A model generated the notes under the pieces. It saw nothing but the letters and a program-made list of their open reading frames with translations. It had not been told where the DNA came from and made no database searches. DNA of 52,780 nucleotides from an uncultured Paracoccaceae bacterium (GTDB taxonomy: Bacteria; Pseudomonadota; Alphaproteobacteria; Rhodobacterales; Rhodobacteraceae): assembly GCA_947492585.1 (NCBI GenBank), contig CANLND010000024.1:1-52780 (forward strand), in the 5' to 3' direction. The position numbers were made by a program, and so were the translations under genes. Positions 40,749-52,729 of the stretch are shown here, one piece after another (position 1 is the first letter of the stretch; every line of letters begins with the position of its first letter).

Positions 40749-41717
40749 CTAGGGGGCAGCGATGGTCATGCTGCGGATTTGTGTGCTGATGACATTTCCA
40801 TCGCGTACAAGGTGTGCCGTGCCGACGTAGTCTCCTGCCGGCCAAGTTTCGGTGCGTCGTTTTTTCCCACCTGCCCGAAACAGCTGGGCTTGTGCTTTGG
40901 TGAGCGTGATTGCGTTGTCCAAAAGCACCGTATCTGGGCCTTGGATGTGCAGGGTCAACACATCCCCGATTTGACTGCCATAGGCAGACGCCCAAAACAC
41001 CAAAGCGGCGGCGTCGACCTCGAGTGGCGCCTCGTCCGCATGTCCGCCGCGAATGGATGCAAGTGTGGGGATGGCGGTGGAAAACCCCGCCGTGATGAGA
41101 CCGCCGGGTTGGTAGGCAATGGCACTGTCCCACAGGTCAGCCTGATCACTGCCACAGTTGGTTTCGGGGTCGGGGCGAAATGGATCAATCACCTTTTTGT
41201 CTTTACGAACAGAGAGGTGCAGGTGCGGAAATTGTGTCTGACCAGACAGGCCGACGTCTCCAATTGGATGTCCAGCCGTGAGGCGCTGGCCTTTGCGCAC
41301 GCGCACTGAACCCTGTTTCAGATGGCAATACTGGGTGACCCAGCCGTCGCCGTGGTCCATCACAACGCCATTGCCACATTCGCGACCTTCAACAGTTTCC
41401 GCAGTGTCCTTGGTGTAAAGCTGATCGACCATTCCGTCGCGTATGCCACGCACGATACCATCGGCCGCAGCCAGGACCGCGACGCCGGGTTCCAATGCCG
41501 CAAGGGTCGGGAGTGCCACATCGGTGCCTTTGTGCCCATCATAACTGAGACCGCTGCACATGAAATCCTGCACGCCAGAAGAGGGATCGTGATCGACATA
41601 TTGCTGGATATGGCAGTCCTGTCCCAGCTGACAGTCAACCGGCCAGGATAAACGAAATTCGCTCGCCACCGCGGAGGTGGCGAGCGTCATGGAGACTGCG
41701 AGGCAGGCTCGTTTCAT
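40749..41717 (-). CDS. M23 family metallopeptidase (LytM type), secreted
   Basis: The 322-residue protein has a signal peptide (MKRACLAVSMTLATSAVASEF, cleavage near residue 19) and the LytM/M23 zinc peptidase domain: the HKGTDVALP segment (about 62-70) supplies the first His and Asp, and FPHLHLSVRKD (about 162-172) the HxH. The C-terminal 140 residues form an extra beta-rich domain. M23 enzymes cleave peptidoglycan cross-bridges. The gene begins 5 nt after clpA on the same strand, so it is co-transcribed with it. It converges with the MotB-like gene; a short hairpin (40617-40633) lies between. Confidence 0.9.
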   Translation of the reverse strand: MKRACLAVSMTLATSAVASEFRLSWPVDCQLGQDCHIQQYVDHDPSSGVQDFMCSGLSYDGHKGTDVALPTLAALEPGVAVLAAADGIVRGIRDGMVDQLYTKDTAETVEGRECGNGVVMDHGDGWVTQYCHLKQGSVRVRKGQRLTAGHPIGDVGLSGQTQFPHLHLSVRKDKKVIDPFRPDPETNCGSDQADLWDSAIAYQPGGLITAGFSTAIPTLASIRGGHADEAPLEVDAAALVFWASAYGSQIGDVLTLHIQGPDTVLLDNAITLTKAQAQLFRAGGKKRRTETWPAGDYVGTAHLVRDGNVISTQIRSMTIAAP

Positions 41718-41722
41718 GTGGG

Positions 41723-44050
41723 TTACTCCGCAGTAAGAAGTGGCGGTTTGTCACCTGAGATCCGCGGCTTGGTAGGGCCTTCGAGGCGCAGGTCAAGCTT
41801 GCCATCTTTGATGCCGACTTTGACGATGCCACCTTTGGTCAACTTGCCAAACAAAAGCTCTTCGGCCAGTGGTTTTTTGATGTGTTCCTGGATCACGCGG
41901 CCCAAGGGGCGGGCGCCCATTTTCTCATCATACCCTTTCTCGCCAAGCCATTCCGCCGCGGGGCGCGTAAGCTCGATCGAGACATTGCGATCCATCAGTT
42001 GCGCTTCGAGCTGCAGAACGAATTTCTCAACCACCTGCAAAATGGTCTCTTTTGGCAGTGGCGCAAAGGAGATGACTGCATCCAGACGGTTGCGGAATTC
42101 TGGCGTAAAGGTGCGTTCTATCGCAGCTGTGTCTTCGCCTTCGCGACGATCACGGCCGAACCCGATTGCGGCTTTGGCCATATCCGACGCGCCCGCGTTT
42201 GAGGTCATGATCAGAACCACGTTGCGGAAGTTTACGGTGCGACCGTTGTGGTCGGTCAGCTGGCCGTTGTCCATCACTTGCAACAGGATGTTGAAGACAT
42301 CTGGATGCGCTTTTTCGATCTCGTCCAGCAAAAGCACGCAGTGGGGGTGCTGATCCACACCATCGGTCAATAGACCGCCCTGATCAAAACCGACATAGCC
42401 CGGAGGGGCCCCGATTAGACGGGAAACGGCGTGTTTCTCCATGTATTCCGACATGTCAAAGCGCAGCAATTCTACACCCAGCGTATCAGCCAGTTGTTTT
42501 GCAACCTCCGTTTTACCCACGCCGGTGGGCCCGGCGAACAGGTAGTTCCCAATGGGCTTTTCAGGTTCGCGCAGACCCGCGCGCGCCAGTTTGATGGCGC
42601 TGGACAGCGATTCAATCGCCTTGTCCTGCCCAAAGACCACGCGTTTGAGCGACTTTTCCAGGTCTTTCAGCACCTCAGCATCGTCCTTAGAGACGCTTTT
42701 GGGCGGAATGCGCGCGATCTTGGCAACCACGGCTTCGATCTCTTTGACACCAATGGTTTTGCGCCGCTTGCTTTCGGGCACCAGATGTTGGGCCGCACCG
42801 GCTTCATCGATCACATCGATGGCTTTGTCGGGCAGTTTGCGATCGTTGATGTAACGGGCCGACAATTCAACCGCAGATTTAATCGCATCAGAGGTGAATT
42901 TGATGCTGTGGTGGTCTTCGAAATAGGGTTTGAGCCCCTTCAAGATTTGAATAGAGTCTTCTACCGTGGGTTCGCTCACATCGATTTTCTGGAACCGGCG
43001 GCTCAGCGCACGATCTTTTTCGAAATGCTGGCGGAACTCTTTATAGGTGGTAGAGCCCATGGTGCGCAGCTTGCCGCCCTGCAAGGCAGGTTTCAGCAAA
43101 TTGGAGGCATCCATAGCACCGCCCGAGGTGGCACCAGCGCCAATCACCGTGTGGATTTCATCAATGAACAAAACGGCATCTGGGTGATCTTCCAGCTCAG
43201 TCACAACCGCCTTGAGGCGCTCTTCAAAATCACCGCGATAGCGGGTGCCCGCCAACAGCGCGCCAAGATCCAAAGAGTAAATAGTCGCGTTTGACAGGAC
43301 TTCGGGTGTTTCGCCGGCCACAATTTTGCGGGCCAGACCTTCAGCGATGGCGGTTTTACCAACGCCGGGATCCCCGACGAGCAGCGGATTGTTTTTGCGA
43401 CGACGGCACAGAACCTGGATGCAGCGCTCAACCTCGTGGCTGCGGCCGATCAGTGGATCGATGTCGCCGTCACGGGATTTGGCGTTCAGATCAACGCAGT
43501 ATTTGTCGAGCGCGCTTTCTTTCTTTTCGCCAGTGTCTCCGGCTGGGGCTTGCGATGTTTCTTCAAAATCTTCTGCGCCACTGACGGTACGGCTCTCACC
43601 AAAGGCGGGATCTTTGGCGACGCCATGGGCGATGAAATTCACCGCGTCATAGCGGGTCATTTCCTGATCCTGCAGGAAATAGGCGGCGTCGCTTTCACGT
43701 TCGGCAAAGATGGCGACCAGAACATTGGCGCCGGTGACTTCGGTGCGTCCCGAAGATTGGACGTGGATGGCAGCGCGTTGAATGACCCGCTGGAATGCGG
43801 CGGTGGGCACCGCTTCGGAGCCGTCAACGGAAGTGACCAGATTGGCCAGCTCCTCATCGACAAACTCGACCAGCGCGCGGCGCAATTCATCCAGGTCAAC
43901 ACTGCAGGCCTGCATCACACGGGCGGCGTCCGGCTCATCGATGAGGGCGAGCAACAGATGTTCAAGGGTTGCAAATTCGTGTCTGCGCTGGTTTGCCAAA
44001 GCAAGGGCAGCGTGGATGGCTTGTTCAAGCGTGTTCGAGAATGAAGGCAC
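41723..44050 (-). CDS. clpA: ATP-dependent Clp protease ATP-binding subunit ClpA
   Basis: The 775-residue AAA+ unfoldase has an N-terminal ClpN domain (about 1-145), two ATPase modules with Walker A motifs GDPGVGKTAIAE (about 220-231) and GPTGVGKTEVAK (about 505-516), and Walker B LFIDEIH and LLLDEIEK. ClpA passes unfolded proteins to ClpP. A ClpS adaptor gene usually lies just upstream of clpA; none is found here within the 176-nt gap to gloB, which shows no other gene. The IGF/IGL loop that docks ClpP appears as IGFGRD near 625. Confidence 0.97.
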   Translation of the reverse strand: MPSFSNTLEQAIHAALALANQRRHEFATLEHLLLALIDEPDAARVMQACSVDLDELRRALVEFVDEELANLVTSVDGSEAVPTAAFQRVIQRAAIHVQSSGRTEVTGANVLVAIFAERESDAAYFLQDQEMTRYDAVNFIAHGVAKDPAFGESRTVSGAEDFEETSQAPAGDTGEKKESALDKYCVDLNAKSRDGDIDPLIGRSHEVERCIQVLCRRRKNNPLLVGDPGVGKTAIAEGLARKIVAGETPEVLSNATIYSLDLGALLAGTRYRGDFEERLKAVVTELEDHPDAVLFIDEIHTVIGAGATSGGAMDASNLLKPALQGGKLRTMGSTTYKEFRQHFEKDRALSRRFQKIDVSEPTVEDSIQILKGLKPYFEDHHSIKFTSDAIKSAVELSARYINDRKLPDKAIDVIDEAGAAQHLVPESKRRKTIGVKEIEAVVAKIARIPPKSVSKDDAEVLKDLEKSLKRVVFGQDKAIESLSSAIKLARAGLREPEKPIGNYLFAGPTGVGKTEVAKQLADTLGVELLRFDMSEYMEKHAVSRLIGAPPGYVGFDQGGLLTDGVDQHPHCVLLLDEIEKAHPDVFNILLQVMDNGQLTDHNGRTVNFRNVVLIMTSNAGASDMAKAAIGFGRDRREGEDTAAIERTFTPEFRNRLDAVISFAPLPKETILQVVEKFVLQLEAQLMDRNVSIELTRPAAEWLGEKGYDEKMGARPLGRVIQEHIKKPLAEELLFGKLTKGGIVKVGIKDGKLDLRLEGPTKPRISGDKPPLLTAE

Positions 44051-44226
44051 GGGCGTGCTCCTCTGTCTTGGGTTGGTGGGCCGACCGGCGTGTATTTACC
44101 AGTTGGTCCAACATCAACCATGTCTCCATAGTGTTAGAGTTTGGTTGATCAGGCGGCGGCTTCAAGAGGTTTCTGATAAATTTGGGTCACAAAATGCGTG
44201 ACCGGGTGAAATTATGCCGTCAGATT

Positions 44227-44994
44227 TCAGAATTGGTCCTTACGCCGCCGGATTTCAGCAAAAACCGCGGCATCGGGCTGGTCTTCCATATTGAGCGCAG
44301 CTTTGACCGAAGGCTCAGCCGCACGCAGAAACGGGTTTGTGGCGCGTTCTAAAGCCAGTGAGGATGGAACTGTTGGGTGTCCATTTGCACGGGCATTGGC
44401 GATGTCTATGGCGCGCGTTTTCAGTTCGGAGTTATCTGCTTCGATTGTAAGGGCAAATTTGAGATTTGATTGGGTGTATTCATGCCCTGAATAAACAATA
44501 GTGTCTTCTGGCAGACTGGCAAGGGAAGAAAGACTTTGCCACATCTGATCGGCGGTACCTTCAAACAATCGGCCGCAGCCCAGAGCCATCAGACTATCTG
44601 CGGTAAACACGGCTTTTGCTCCGGGGAAATAAAAGGCCACATGGCCTAAGGTGTGGCCGGATACATCGCTGACGTGAACCGTTTCGCCCAAACAGCTGAA
44701 TTCGGAGCCATCCTCGACCATTATGTCCAGTGGCGGCAGCCGGTGGGCATCCGCAGCGGCACCGATGATCTTTGGCGAATGCTGCTCTTGAAGTGCGGGC
44801 AGGCCATCAACGTGATCCCAGTGATGATGCGTCAAAAGAACAAAATCCAATGACCAACCTCGGCTGTCCAGCACCGCCAAAATCGGCGCGGCTTCGGGGG
44901 CATCGACCAACGCTGTTGTTTTTGTCACATCATCGTGCAGCAAAAAGGCGTAATTGTCGGAAAGACACGGGATTGTGACGATTTCAAGGGGCAT
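44227..44994 (-). CDS. gloB: Hydroxyacylglutathione hydrolase (glyoxalase II)
   Basis: The 255-residue metallo-beta-lactamase-fold enzyme has the metal motif THHHWDHVDG (about 54-63), DVSGHTLGHVAFYF with a further His, and VFTADSLMALGCGR with the bridging Asp. It hydrolyses S-lactoylglutathione to lactate and glutathione. The second Met of the open frame (44994) is used because a GAGA lies at the right distance and the family starts at MPLEIV; 45000 is the alternative. It diverges from the methyltransferase gene with about 60 nt between. Confidence 0.95.
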   Translation of the reverse strand: MPLEIVTIPCLSDNYAFLLHDDVTKTTALVDAPEAAPILAVLDSRGWSLDFVLLTHHHWDHVDGLPALQEQHSPKIIGAAADAHRLPPLDIMVEDGSEFSCLGETVHVSDVSGHTLGHVAFYFPGAKAVFTADSLMALGCGRLFEGTADQMWQSLSSLASLPEDTIVYSGHEYTQSNLKFALTIEADNSELKTRAIDIANARANGHPTVPSSLALERATNPFLRAAEPSVKAALNMEDQPDAAVFAEIRRRKDQF

Positions 44995-45055
44995 GGCCAT
45001 TCTCGATTAGATTGCTAAGGTGTGGTCAGTGTGGCGAATGGAGCAGTCGGCTGCA

Positions 45056-45820
45056 ATGTATCTGGACGTACAAGACCTGAGGAATTTTTATTACCGCAGC
45101 ATGTTGGGGCGTGCGGCGCAGGCGTCTGTGCGCTCTCGCCTGACTGAAATGTGGCCAGATGTATCGGGTGAAACCGTTGCAGGCTTTGGCTTTGCGGCGC
45201 CCTTGTTGCGGCCGTATCTGCGCAGTGCCCGCCGGGTAGTGGCGTTGATGCCGGGTCCGCAAGGCGTCATGCAATGGCCGGCGGGGCAACCGAATGTGTC
45301 CGTTTTGTGCGAAGAGACATCATGGCCGTTGGAAACGGGGCATGTCGATCGACTGGTTGTGCTTCACGGGCTTGAAACGTCGGAACGGCCCTCCAACCTG
45401 TTAGAGGAATGCTGGCGGGTGCTGGGGCCGGGGGGGCGTGCGGTGTTTATCGTGCCAAACCGGGCGGGTCTGTGGGCCAGATCAGATCGCACGCCGTTTG
45501 GCTTTGGGCGTCCCTATACGTTAACACAGGTCGAAAATCAGCTGCGTGCGCATCGATTTGACATCGTGAAACACAGTGGCGCTTTGTACCTGCCTCCCAG
45601 CCACAAACGATTTTGGCTGAAATCGGCGCGTGTGTTTGAGCAGGCCGGTCAACATTTGCCCGCTATTTTGGCTGGCGGTGTTTTTATGGTGGAAGTCTGC
45701 AAGCAGAGCTTTCCGCAATCGGGAAATCAGGTCCGCGACAGCAAGCAAAACCCCATTCGCGTGCTCGAAGGTCTGTCGAACCCTCTGCCCAAACCGGCCT
45801 GGAGGCAAAGCGAAGGCTGA
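45056..45820 (+). CDS. Class I SAM-dependent methyltransferase-like protein
   Basis: The 254-residue protein resembles methyltransferases of the Methyltransf_11 type that sit beside gloB in Rhodobacterales. VDRLVVLHGLETSERPSNLLEECWRVLGPGGRAVFIVP covers the second half of the Rossmann core. The glycine-rich SAM motif at VAGFGFAA (about 43-50) is atypical. Substrate unknown. I start it at 45056 (MYLDVQDL) because homologs begin there; two earlier ATGs exist at 45020 and 45038. The tail after about 215 is basic and probably unstructured. Confidence 0.8.
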   Translation: MYLDVQDLRNFYYRSMLGRAAQASVRSRLTEMWPDVSGETVAGFGFAAPLLRPYLRSARRVVALMPGPQGVMQWPAGQPNVSVLCEETSWPLETGHVDRLVVLHGLETSERPSNLLEECWRVLGPGGRAVFIVPNRAGLWARSDRTPFGFGRPYTLTQVENQLRAHRFDIVKHSGALYLPPSHKRFWLKSARVFEQAGQHLPAILAGGVFMVEVCKQSFPQSGNQVRDSKQNPIRVLEGLSNPLPKPAWRQSEG

Positions 45821-46146
45821 TTCCCGGCCTTTTCCTGAACGTCCAAAATTGATATGAATTGAACCGTTTTTGATCAAATGCGGCGGGTGGTTTGCGCGAA
45901 ACCCTGCGATCTTCATATATTTTTTAGGTAAGTTTCGGCGCCAAAATCGACCCAGTTCAGGCAAGCCGTTGAAAACATAAGCATCCCGTAATTTAATTAG
46001 ATGTTTAAGCCTGTTGATAGGAACGGATCGCTCTGCTACATCCACGCTGATTTCAACGCCTCGCCGACCACGGGGGGCTGACTCACGCCCCCGGACGCTA
46101 CCTGTTGTAGGTTAGCCAACCGGGGCCAAATATCGGAAGGGTGGAC
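45821..46146 (+). promoter_or_regulatory. Upstream region and leader of the F1 ATP synthase operon
   Basis: This 326-nt gap precedes atpH and must hold its promoter, but I cannot choose one with confidence; TTGATA plus TACATC with 17 nt between (around 46014-46042) is one weak candidate. Two hairpins lie in the last 75 nt: GGGGGC/GCCCCC (46073-46078 and 46087-46092) and an imperfect GCTACC/GGTTAGC pair (about 46097-46117). They could fold in the mRNA leader. No gene is recognised here. Confidence 0.35.
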
Positions 46147-46707
46147 GTGTCCGAACCAGCTTCGATTTCCGCAGGCATTGCAGCGCGCTATGCCACTGCA
46201 ATCTTTGAGATTGCAGAAGAGAATAAGGCTTTAGATAGCCTTGAAACCAGTTTGAACGACCTGGCCGCGGCTTTGGACGATAGCGATGCGCTGTCGACCT
46301 TGATTACTTCGCCGGTTGTCACACGAGAAGAACAGGGCGCAGCAATCATTGCTGTGGCGGATAAGATGGGACTTGATCCCACGCTCCGCAACACCCTGGC
46401 ACTGATGGCCGAAAAACGCCGTCTGTTTGTGCTGCCTGCACTGATCGAAGCGCTCCGCGCTCGTTTGGCTGAGGCACGCGGCGAGATCACCGCAGAGGTG
46501 ATTTCGGCCAAGGCCCTGACCAAGACCCAAAGCGAAAAGCTGGCCAAAACTTTGGCAGAGCGCGTGGGCAAGAAAGTCACAATTAATGCAACCGTCGATG
46601 CCAACATCATCGGCGGTCTTGTTGTAAAAGTGGGCTCGAAGATGATCGACAGCTCGATCCGCTCCAAGCTCAACTCCCTACAGAATGCAATGAAAGAGGT
46701 CGGATAA
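46147..46707 (+). CDS. atpH: F0F1 ATP synthase subunit delta
   Basis: The 186-residue protein is the delta (OSCP-like) stalk subunit that joins F1 to the b subunits. The N-terminal IAARYATAIFEIAEE (about 9-23) and the C-terminal IIGGLVVKVGSKMIDSSIRSKL are family hallmarks. I use the second GTG (46147) because GGAAGG at 46135-46140 then lies 6 nt before it; the GTG at 46141 has no spacing. It opens the atpHAGDC operon. Its stop directly abuts the atpA start. Confidence 0.95.
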   Translation: MSEPASISAGIAARYATAIFEIAEENKALDSLETSLNDLAAALDDSDALSTLITSPVVTREEQGAAIIAVADKMGLDPTLRNTLALMAEKRRLFVLPALIEALRARLAEARGEITAEVISAKALTKTQSEKLAKTLAERVGKKVTINATVDANIIGGLVVKVGSKMIDSSIRSKLNSLQNAMKEVG

Positions 46708-48246
46708 ATGGGTATCCAAGCAGCAGAGATTTCTGCGATCCTGAAGGACCAGATCAAGAATTTTGGTCAAGAAGCAGAGGTGGCTGAAATTGGCCGCGTG
46801 CTGTCCGTCGGTGACGGTATTGCGCGTGTGTACGGTCTGGACAATGTTCAGGCTGGCGAGATGGTCGAATTCCCCGGCGGCATCATGGGCATGGCGCTGA
46901 ACCTGGAAACTGACAACGTTGGTGTTGTTATTTTCGGGTCCGACCGCGACATCAAAGAAGGTGACACTGTAAAGCGCACCAACTCGATCGTGGACGTCCC
47001 CACCGGTGACGGCCTGTTGGGTCGTGTTGTTGACGGCCTGGGCAATCCCCTGGACGGCAAAGGTCCGATCGTTTCGGACAAACGCGGCGTTGCCGACGTT
47101 AAGGCCCCTGGCATTATCCCACGTAAATCGGTTCACGAACCGATGGCAACCGGCCTGAAATCGGTTGACGCGATGATCCCAATTGGCCGTGGCCAGCGTG
47201 AGCTGATCATTGGTGACCGTCAGACCGGTAAAACTGCCGTTGCTCTGGATGCGATCCTGAACCAGAAATCCTACAACGAAGCCGCTGGCGACGATGAGTA
47301 CAAGAAACTGTACTGTGTCTATGTTGCTGTTGGCCAAAAACGTTCGACCGTTGCTCAGCTGGTGAAAAAGCTGGAAGAGACCGGTGCGATGGAATACTCG
47401 ATCGTGGTTGCTGCAACCGCGTCCGACCCGGCTCCTTTGCAGTTCCTGGCCCCTTACGCCGCGACCGCAATGGCCGAGCACTTCCGTGACAACGGCCGCC
47501 ACGCTCTGATCATCTATGATGATCTGTCCAAGCAAGCTGTTGCCTATCGTCAGATGTCCCTGCTGCTGCGTCGTCCACCCGGACGTGAAGCCTATCCTGG
47601 TGACGTTTTCTATCTTCACTCCCGTCTGCTGGAACGTTCGGCCAAGCTGAACGAAGACTTCGGTGCTGGCTCGCTGACCGCGCTGCCCATCATTGAAACC
47701 CAAGGTGGCGACGTTTCCGCGTTTATTCCAACCAACGTGATTTCGATCACCGACGGTCAGATCTTCTTGGAAACTGAACTGTTCTACCAAGGTATCCGCC
47801 CTGCTGTGAACACCGGTCTGTCGGTTTCGCGTGTTGGTTCGTCCGCCCAAACCAAAGCAATGTCTTCGGTTGCTGGTCCGGTTAAACTGTCCTTGGCTCA
47901 GTACCGCGAAATGGCTGCGTTTGCGCAGTTTGGTTCCGACCTTGACGCCGCAACTCAGCAGCTGCTGAACCGGGGTGCCCGTCTGACCGAGCTGATGAAA
48001 CAGCCTCAGTACGCGCCTCTGACCAACGCTGAAATCGTTTGCGTGATCTATGCTGGCACCAACGGCTACCTCGACAACGTCGACCTGAAAGACGTCGGCC
48101 GTTACGAGGCAGAAATGCTGACGCACCTGCGCAGCAAGAACGCCGACCTGCTGGAAGACATCACCAACAACGACCGTAAGGTCAAAGGTGAATTGGCTGA
48201 TAAAGTCAAAGCAGCTTTGGACGCGTTCGCAGCTGACTTCGCATAA
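46708..48246 (+). CDS. atpA: F0F1 ATP synthase subunit alpha
   Basis: The 512-residue alpha subunit has the P-loop [13 protein letters not shown] (about 170-182) and the ATP synthase alpha/beta signature near [17 protein letters not shown] (about 366-382), including the arginine finger. It forms the hexamer with beta and carries the non-catalytic nucleotide sites. Length and order are normal for alphaproteobacteria. atpG begins 14 nt later. Confidence 0.99.
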   Translation: MGIQAAEISAILKDQIKNFGQEAEVAEIGRVLSVGDGIARVYGLDNVQAGEMVEFPGGIMGMALNLETDNVGVVIFGSDRDIKEGDTVKRTNSIVDVPTGDGLLGRVVDGLGNPLDGKGPIVSDKRGVADVKAPGIIPRKSVHEPMATGLKSVDAMIPIGRGQRELIIGDRQTGKTAVALDAILNQKSYNEAAGDDEYKKLYCVYVAVGQKRSTVAQLVKKLEETGAMEYSIVVAATASDPAPLQFLAPYAATAMAEHFRDNGRHALIIYDDLSKQAVAYRQMSLLLRRPPGREAYPGDVFYLHSRLLERSAKLNEDFGAGSLTALPIIETQGGDVSAFIPTNVISITDGQIFLETELFYQGIRPAVNTGLSVSRVGSSAQTKAMSSVAGPVKLSLAQYREMAAFAQFGSDLDAATQQLLNRGARLTELMKQPQYAPLTNAEIVCVIYAGTNGYLDNVDLKDVGRYEAEMLTHLRSKNADLLEDITNNDRKVKGELADKVKAALDAFAADFA

Positions 48247-48260
48247 GGGGAGAGACAGGG

Positions 48261-50583
<2,323 letters not shown>

Positions 50584-50594
50584 GGAGCATTCCA

Positions 50595-51005
50595 ATGGCT
50601 GAACTTATGCAATTTGACCTCGTCAGCCCCGAGCGAAGCCTGGCTTCGCTCAAGGCGACGGCGGTCCAGATCCCTGGCGCGGATGGTGACATGACGGCTA
50701 TGCCGATGCATGCACCAACCATCACCACACTGCGTCCGGGTCTCCTGAAGGTCGAAAGCCCCGAAGGAAACTCGGAGTATCTGGTCACCGGTGGTTTTGC
50801 TGAACTCAACGCTGAGGGCCTGTCGGTTCTGGCCGAGAAAGCAATCCCAACCACTGAACTGACCCGTGCGCAGCTGGATGAGCTGATCGAAGAAGCCCGC
50901 AACGCCCACAAGGCCGCGGTCGACAACGACCAGCATGATCTGGTGACAGACGCCGCCAAGTTGCTGGCCGATATGGAAGCCCTGGGCACCCACATCGCGC
51001 TGTAA
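50595..51005 (+). CDS. atpC: F0F1 ATP synthase subunit epsilon
   Basis: The 136-residue epsilon subunit has an N-terminal beta-barrel (about 1-85: [26 protein letters not shown]) and a short helical C-terminal part with [17 protein letters not shown] (landmark 94-110). It inhibits ATP hydrolysis by F1. It is the last gene of the operon; genes for F0 (a, b, c) are not in the window, as is normal in Rhodobacterales. Confidence 0.97.
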   Translation: MAELMQFDLVSPERSLASLKATAVQIPGADGDMTAMPMHAPTITTLRPGLLKVESPEGNSEYLVTGGFAELNAEGLSVLAEKAIPTTELTRAQLDELIEEARNAHKAAVDNDQHDLVTDAAKLLADMEALGTHIAL

Positions 51006-51026
51006 GCACAGGTGATTTCGAAATTG

Positions 51027-51063
51027 AAAGGACCGGCCTTCTAAGAGGGTCGGTCTTTTTTTT
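51027..51063 (+). terminator. Terminator of the atp operon
   Basis: GGACCGGCC (51030-51038) pairs with GGGTCGGTC (51047-51055), with one G-T wobble, and a run of nine T follows. It lies 22 nt after the atpC stop. Confidence 0.85.
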
Positions 51064-51145
51064 GTTCAAGGCCCGCGCTTTTTGCGGCCACGGCTATTGC
51101 GTTGCCGATTGCGTTTCATAGGGTGCGCAAAAGCGAGGCGTTCAT

Positions 51146-52031
51146 ATGACTTTTCCCGATCTTCTGCGTGTGGCGGCCATGGTATTTCTGGGTGTGACCA
51201 GTGTGGTGTTGGGGGATACGGCTGCCAAACTGCTGAGCGCAGAGGGGGTAGAGCCAATGTTTGTCGCGTGGTCTCGATTTGCTCTTGGCGCCGCGATCCT
51301 GCTGCCGGTCAGTGGCATGGTGTTTTCAGAGCTGCGGCTGTTGGTGAACCGGTGGATCTTGTTGCGTGCAATGTTGATCGTCTGTGGTGTCTCATGCATG
51401 CTCATCGCCTTGAAATTTGAACCGATTGCAAATGTTTTTGGTGCGTTCTTCGTCGGGCCGATTGTCTCGGTCGTGCTGGCGGTGTTGTTTCTTGGTGAAC
51501 GGCCCTCATTGGGCAAATCAGTGTTGCTCATGCTAGGGTTTGGCGGTGTGATGTTGGTGGCCAAGCCGGGATTTGGCATGACCGTCGGCCTGGGATTTGC
51601 CGTTGCAGGGGGCTGTTTCTATGGCAGTTATCTGGCTGTGACCAAACGTGTGGCCTCCATGTATCGCCCTCGGCTTTTGCTGATGTCACAACTGATGATT
51701 GGGGCGGTGGTCCTGCTGCCAGTTGGCGTAAGTGCACCCTGGCCAACACCAGAGCTGAGCCTGTGGGCGTTGGTCCTGGCCAGTGCCTTTGGGTCGGCGT
51801 TTGGAAATTATTTGTTGGTGCTGGCTAACCGGCGTGCCGATGCAAGTCTGATTGCCCCCTTGGTCTACAGTCAATTGCTGTCTGCAACGGTCATCGGCGG
51901 GGTGGTTTTTTTCAGAGTGGCCCGATCTCTATTCTCAGATCGGCCTGTGTCTTATCGCGGCGTCTGGTGTGGGATCGCTGCTGCTGAGCTGGCGGAGGCC
52001 GACATACACACCAGCCACAACGGGCCCATGA
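51146..52031 (+). pseudogene. EamA/DMT family transporter gene with a frameshift at a T7 run
   Basis: The reading frame codes for an inner-membrane drug/metabolite transporter with EamA repeats; 10 hydrophobic segments are expected. It runs normally to about residue 254 (LLSATVIGGVVFF), where seven T (51906-51912) are followed by unrelated sequence. In the neighbouring frame the text continues as SEWPDLYSQIGLCLIAASGV, exactly what EamA C-termini look like, and ends at TGA 52029-52031. Removing one T restores a protein of about 295 residues. As written, the frame runs to 52102, into the next gene's end. It is either a true mutation, a slippage-prone phase switch, or a sequencing error. Confidence 0.85.
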
Positions 52032-52061
52032 GAGATGCGCAGGCGGGATCCGTCATGACGA

Positions 52062-52562
52062 CTACAGGCTTAGCACTTCGTTCCGGTAGGCCTGTTCGTT
52101 GATTTCAAAATAGCTGTGTCCCACAGTCATGAAACCTTTGGCATGGTAAAATTCGAGCGCGAGCGCATTCTCGGAATTGACCAACAGCCACGGGCTGCGA
52201 TTTCCCCGTTCGCGACACACTTTCAGCGCTTCATCCATCAAGGCCGCGCCAATACCTTTGCCTTGATGACGCGGTTGCACATATAGCGTCGAAATCTCGG
52301 TCTCATGACAGCCGGGCACTGGGGCAGGGCGGTTGAACGACAGGCGCAGATAGCCGTCGACCCCTTCTTTGTTCTCTGAGACGAGGATCACCTCATCTGG
52401 ATCCTGCACAAGACTGCGAAAGCGTTCGGGGGAAAACTCGGTAATCGCGTAATCGGCGAAATGGGCGTTTACGCCATCGTGAATATAGGTGCCAACCCAG
52501 ACTTCGATTGACAGCGCGGCCAGCGCTGAGGCGTCCGTTTCTGTTGCAGGTCGGATAAACAT
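52062..52562 (-). CDS. GNAT family N-acetyltransferase
   Basis: The 166-residue protein has the GNAT fold, with the acetyl-CoA-binding RHQGKGIGAALMDEAL motif (about 96-111) and a C-terminal NALALEFYHAKGFMTVG segment (about 131-147). It begins with FIRPATETDASALAAL, typical of the family. The substrate is unknown. It converges with the EamA gene. The ATG at 52560-52562 has no strong ribosome site. Confidence 0.9.
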   Translation of the reverse strand: MFIRPATETDASALAALSIEVWVGTYIHDGVNAHFADYAITEFSPERFRSLVQDPDEVILVSENKEGVDGYLRLSFNRPAPVPGCHETEISTLYVQPRHQGKGIGAALMDEALKVCRERGNRSPWLLVNSENALALEFYHAKGFMTVGHSYFEINEQAYRNEVLSL

Positions 52563-52712
52563 GAAGTTCGCTTGCTGTTCAAATTATCACTCAACTGTGA
52601 GTGTGTCCGGCCCAACGTGCCACAGCAACCTTCAATTTCGCAGCCACGATAACTCGCGGCTGTCCAGTGCAAAGATGCCGCAATTTTTACAGAGCAGCTC
52701 CTGTGGTACTCC

Positions 52713-52729
52713 CCCCATTTTTAATGGGG
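52713..52729. repeat. Hairpin near the right edge, possible insertion-sequence end
   Basis: CCCCATT (52713-52719) and AATGGGG (52723-52729) form a perfect 7-bp palindrome with a TTT loop. A second weaker pair, AGCCG/CGGCT (52733-52737 and 52748-52752), lies beside it. Insertion sequences of the IS200/IS605 type end in such hairpins, and a decayed copy of that family's transposase sits at the left edge, but no transposase is readable here. Nothing else is seen from 52563 to 52780. Confidence 0.25.

Noticed and set aside
46678-48126. 482-codon minus-strand frame opposite atpA
   Set aside because: This long open frame arises from the codon bias of the highly expressed atpA; it has no ribosome site and no recognisable family.
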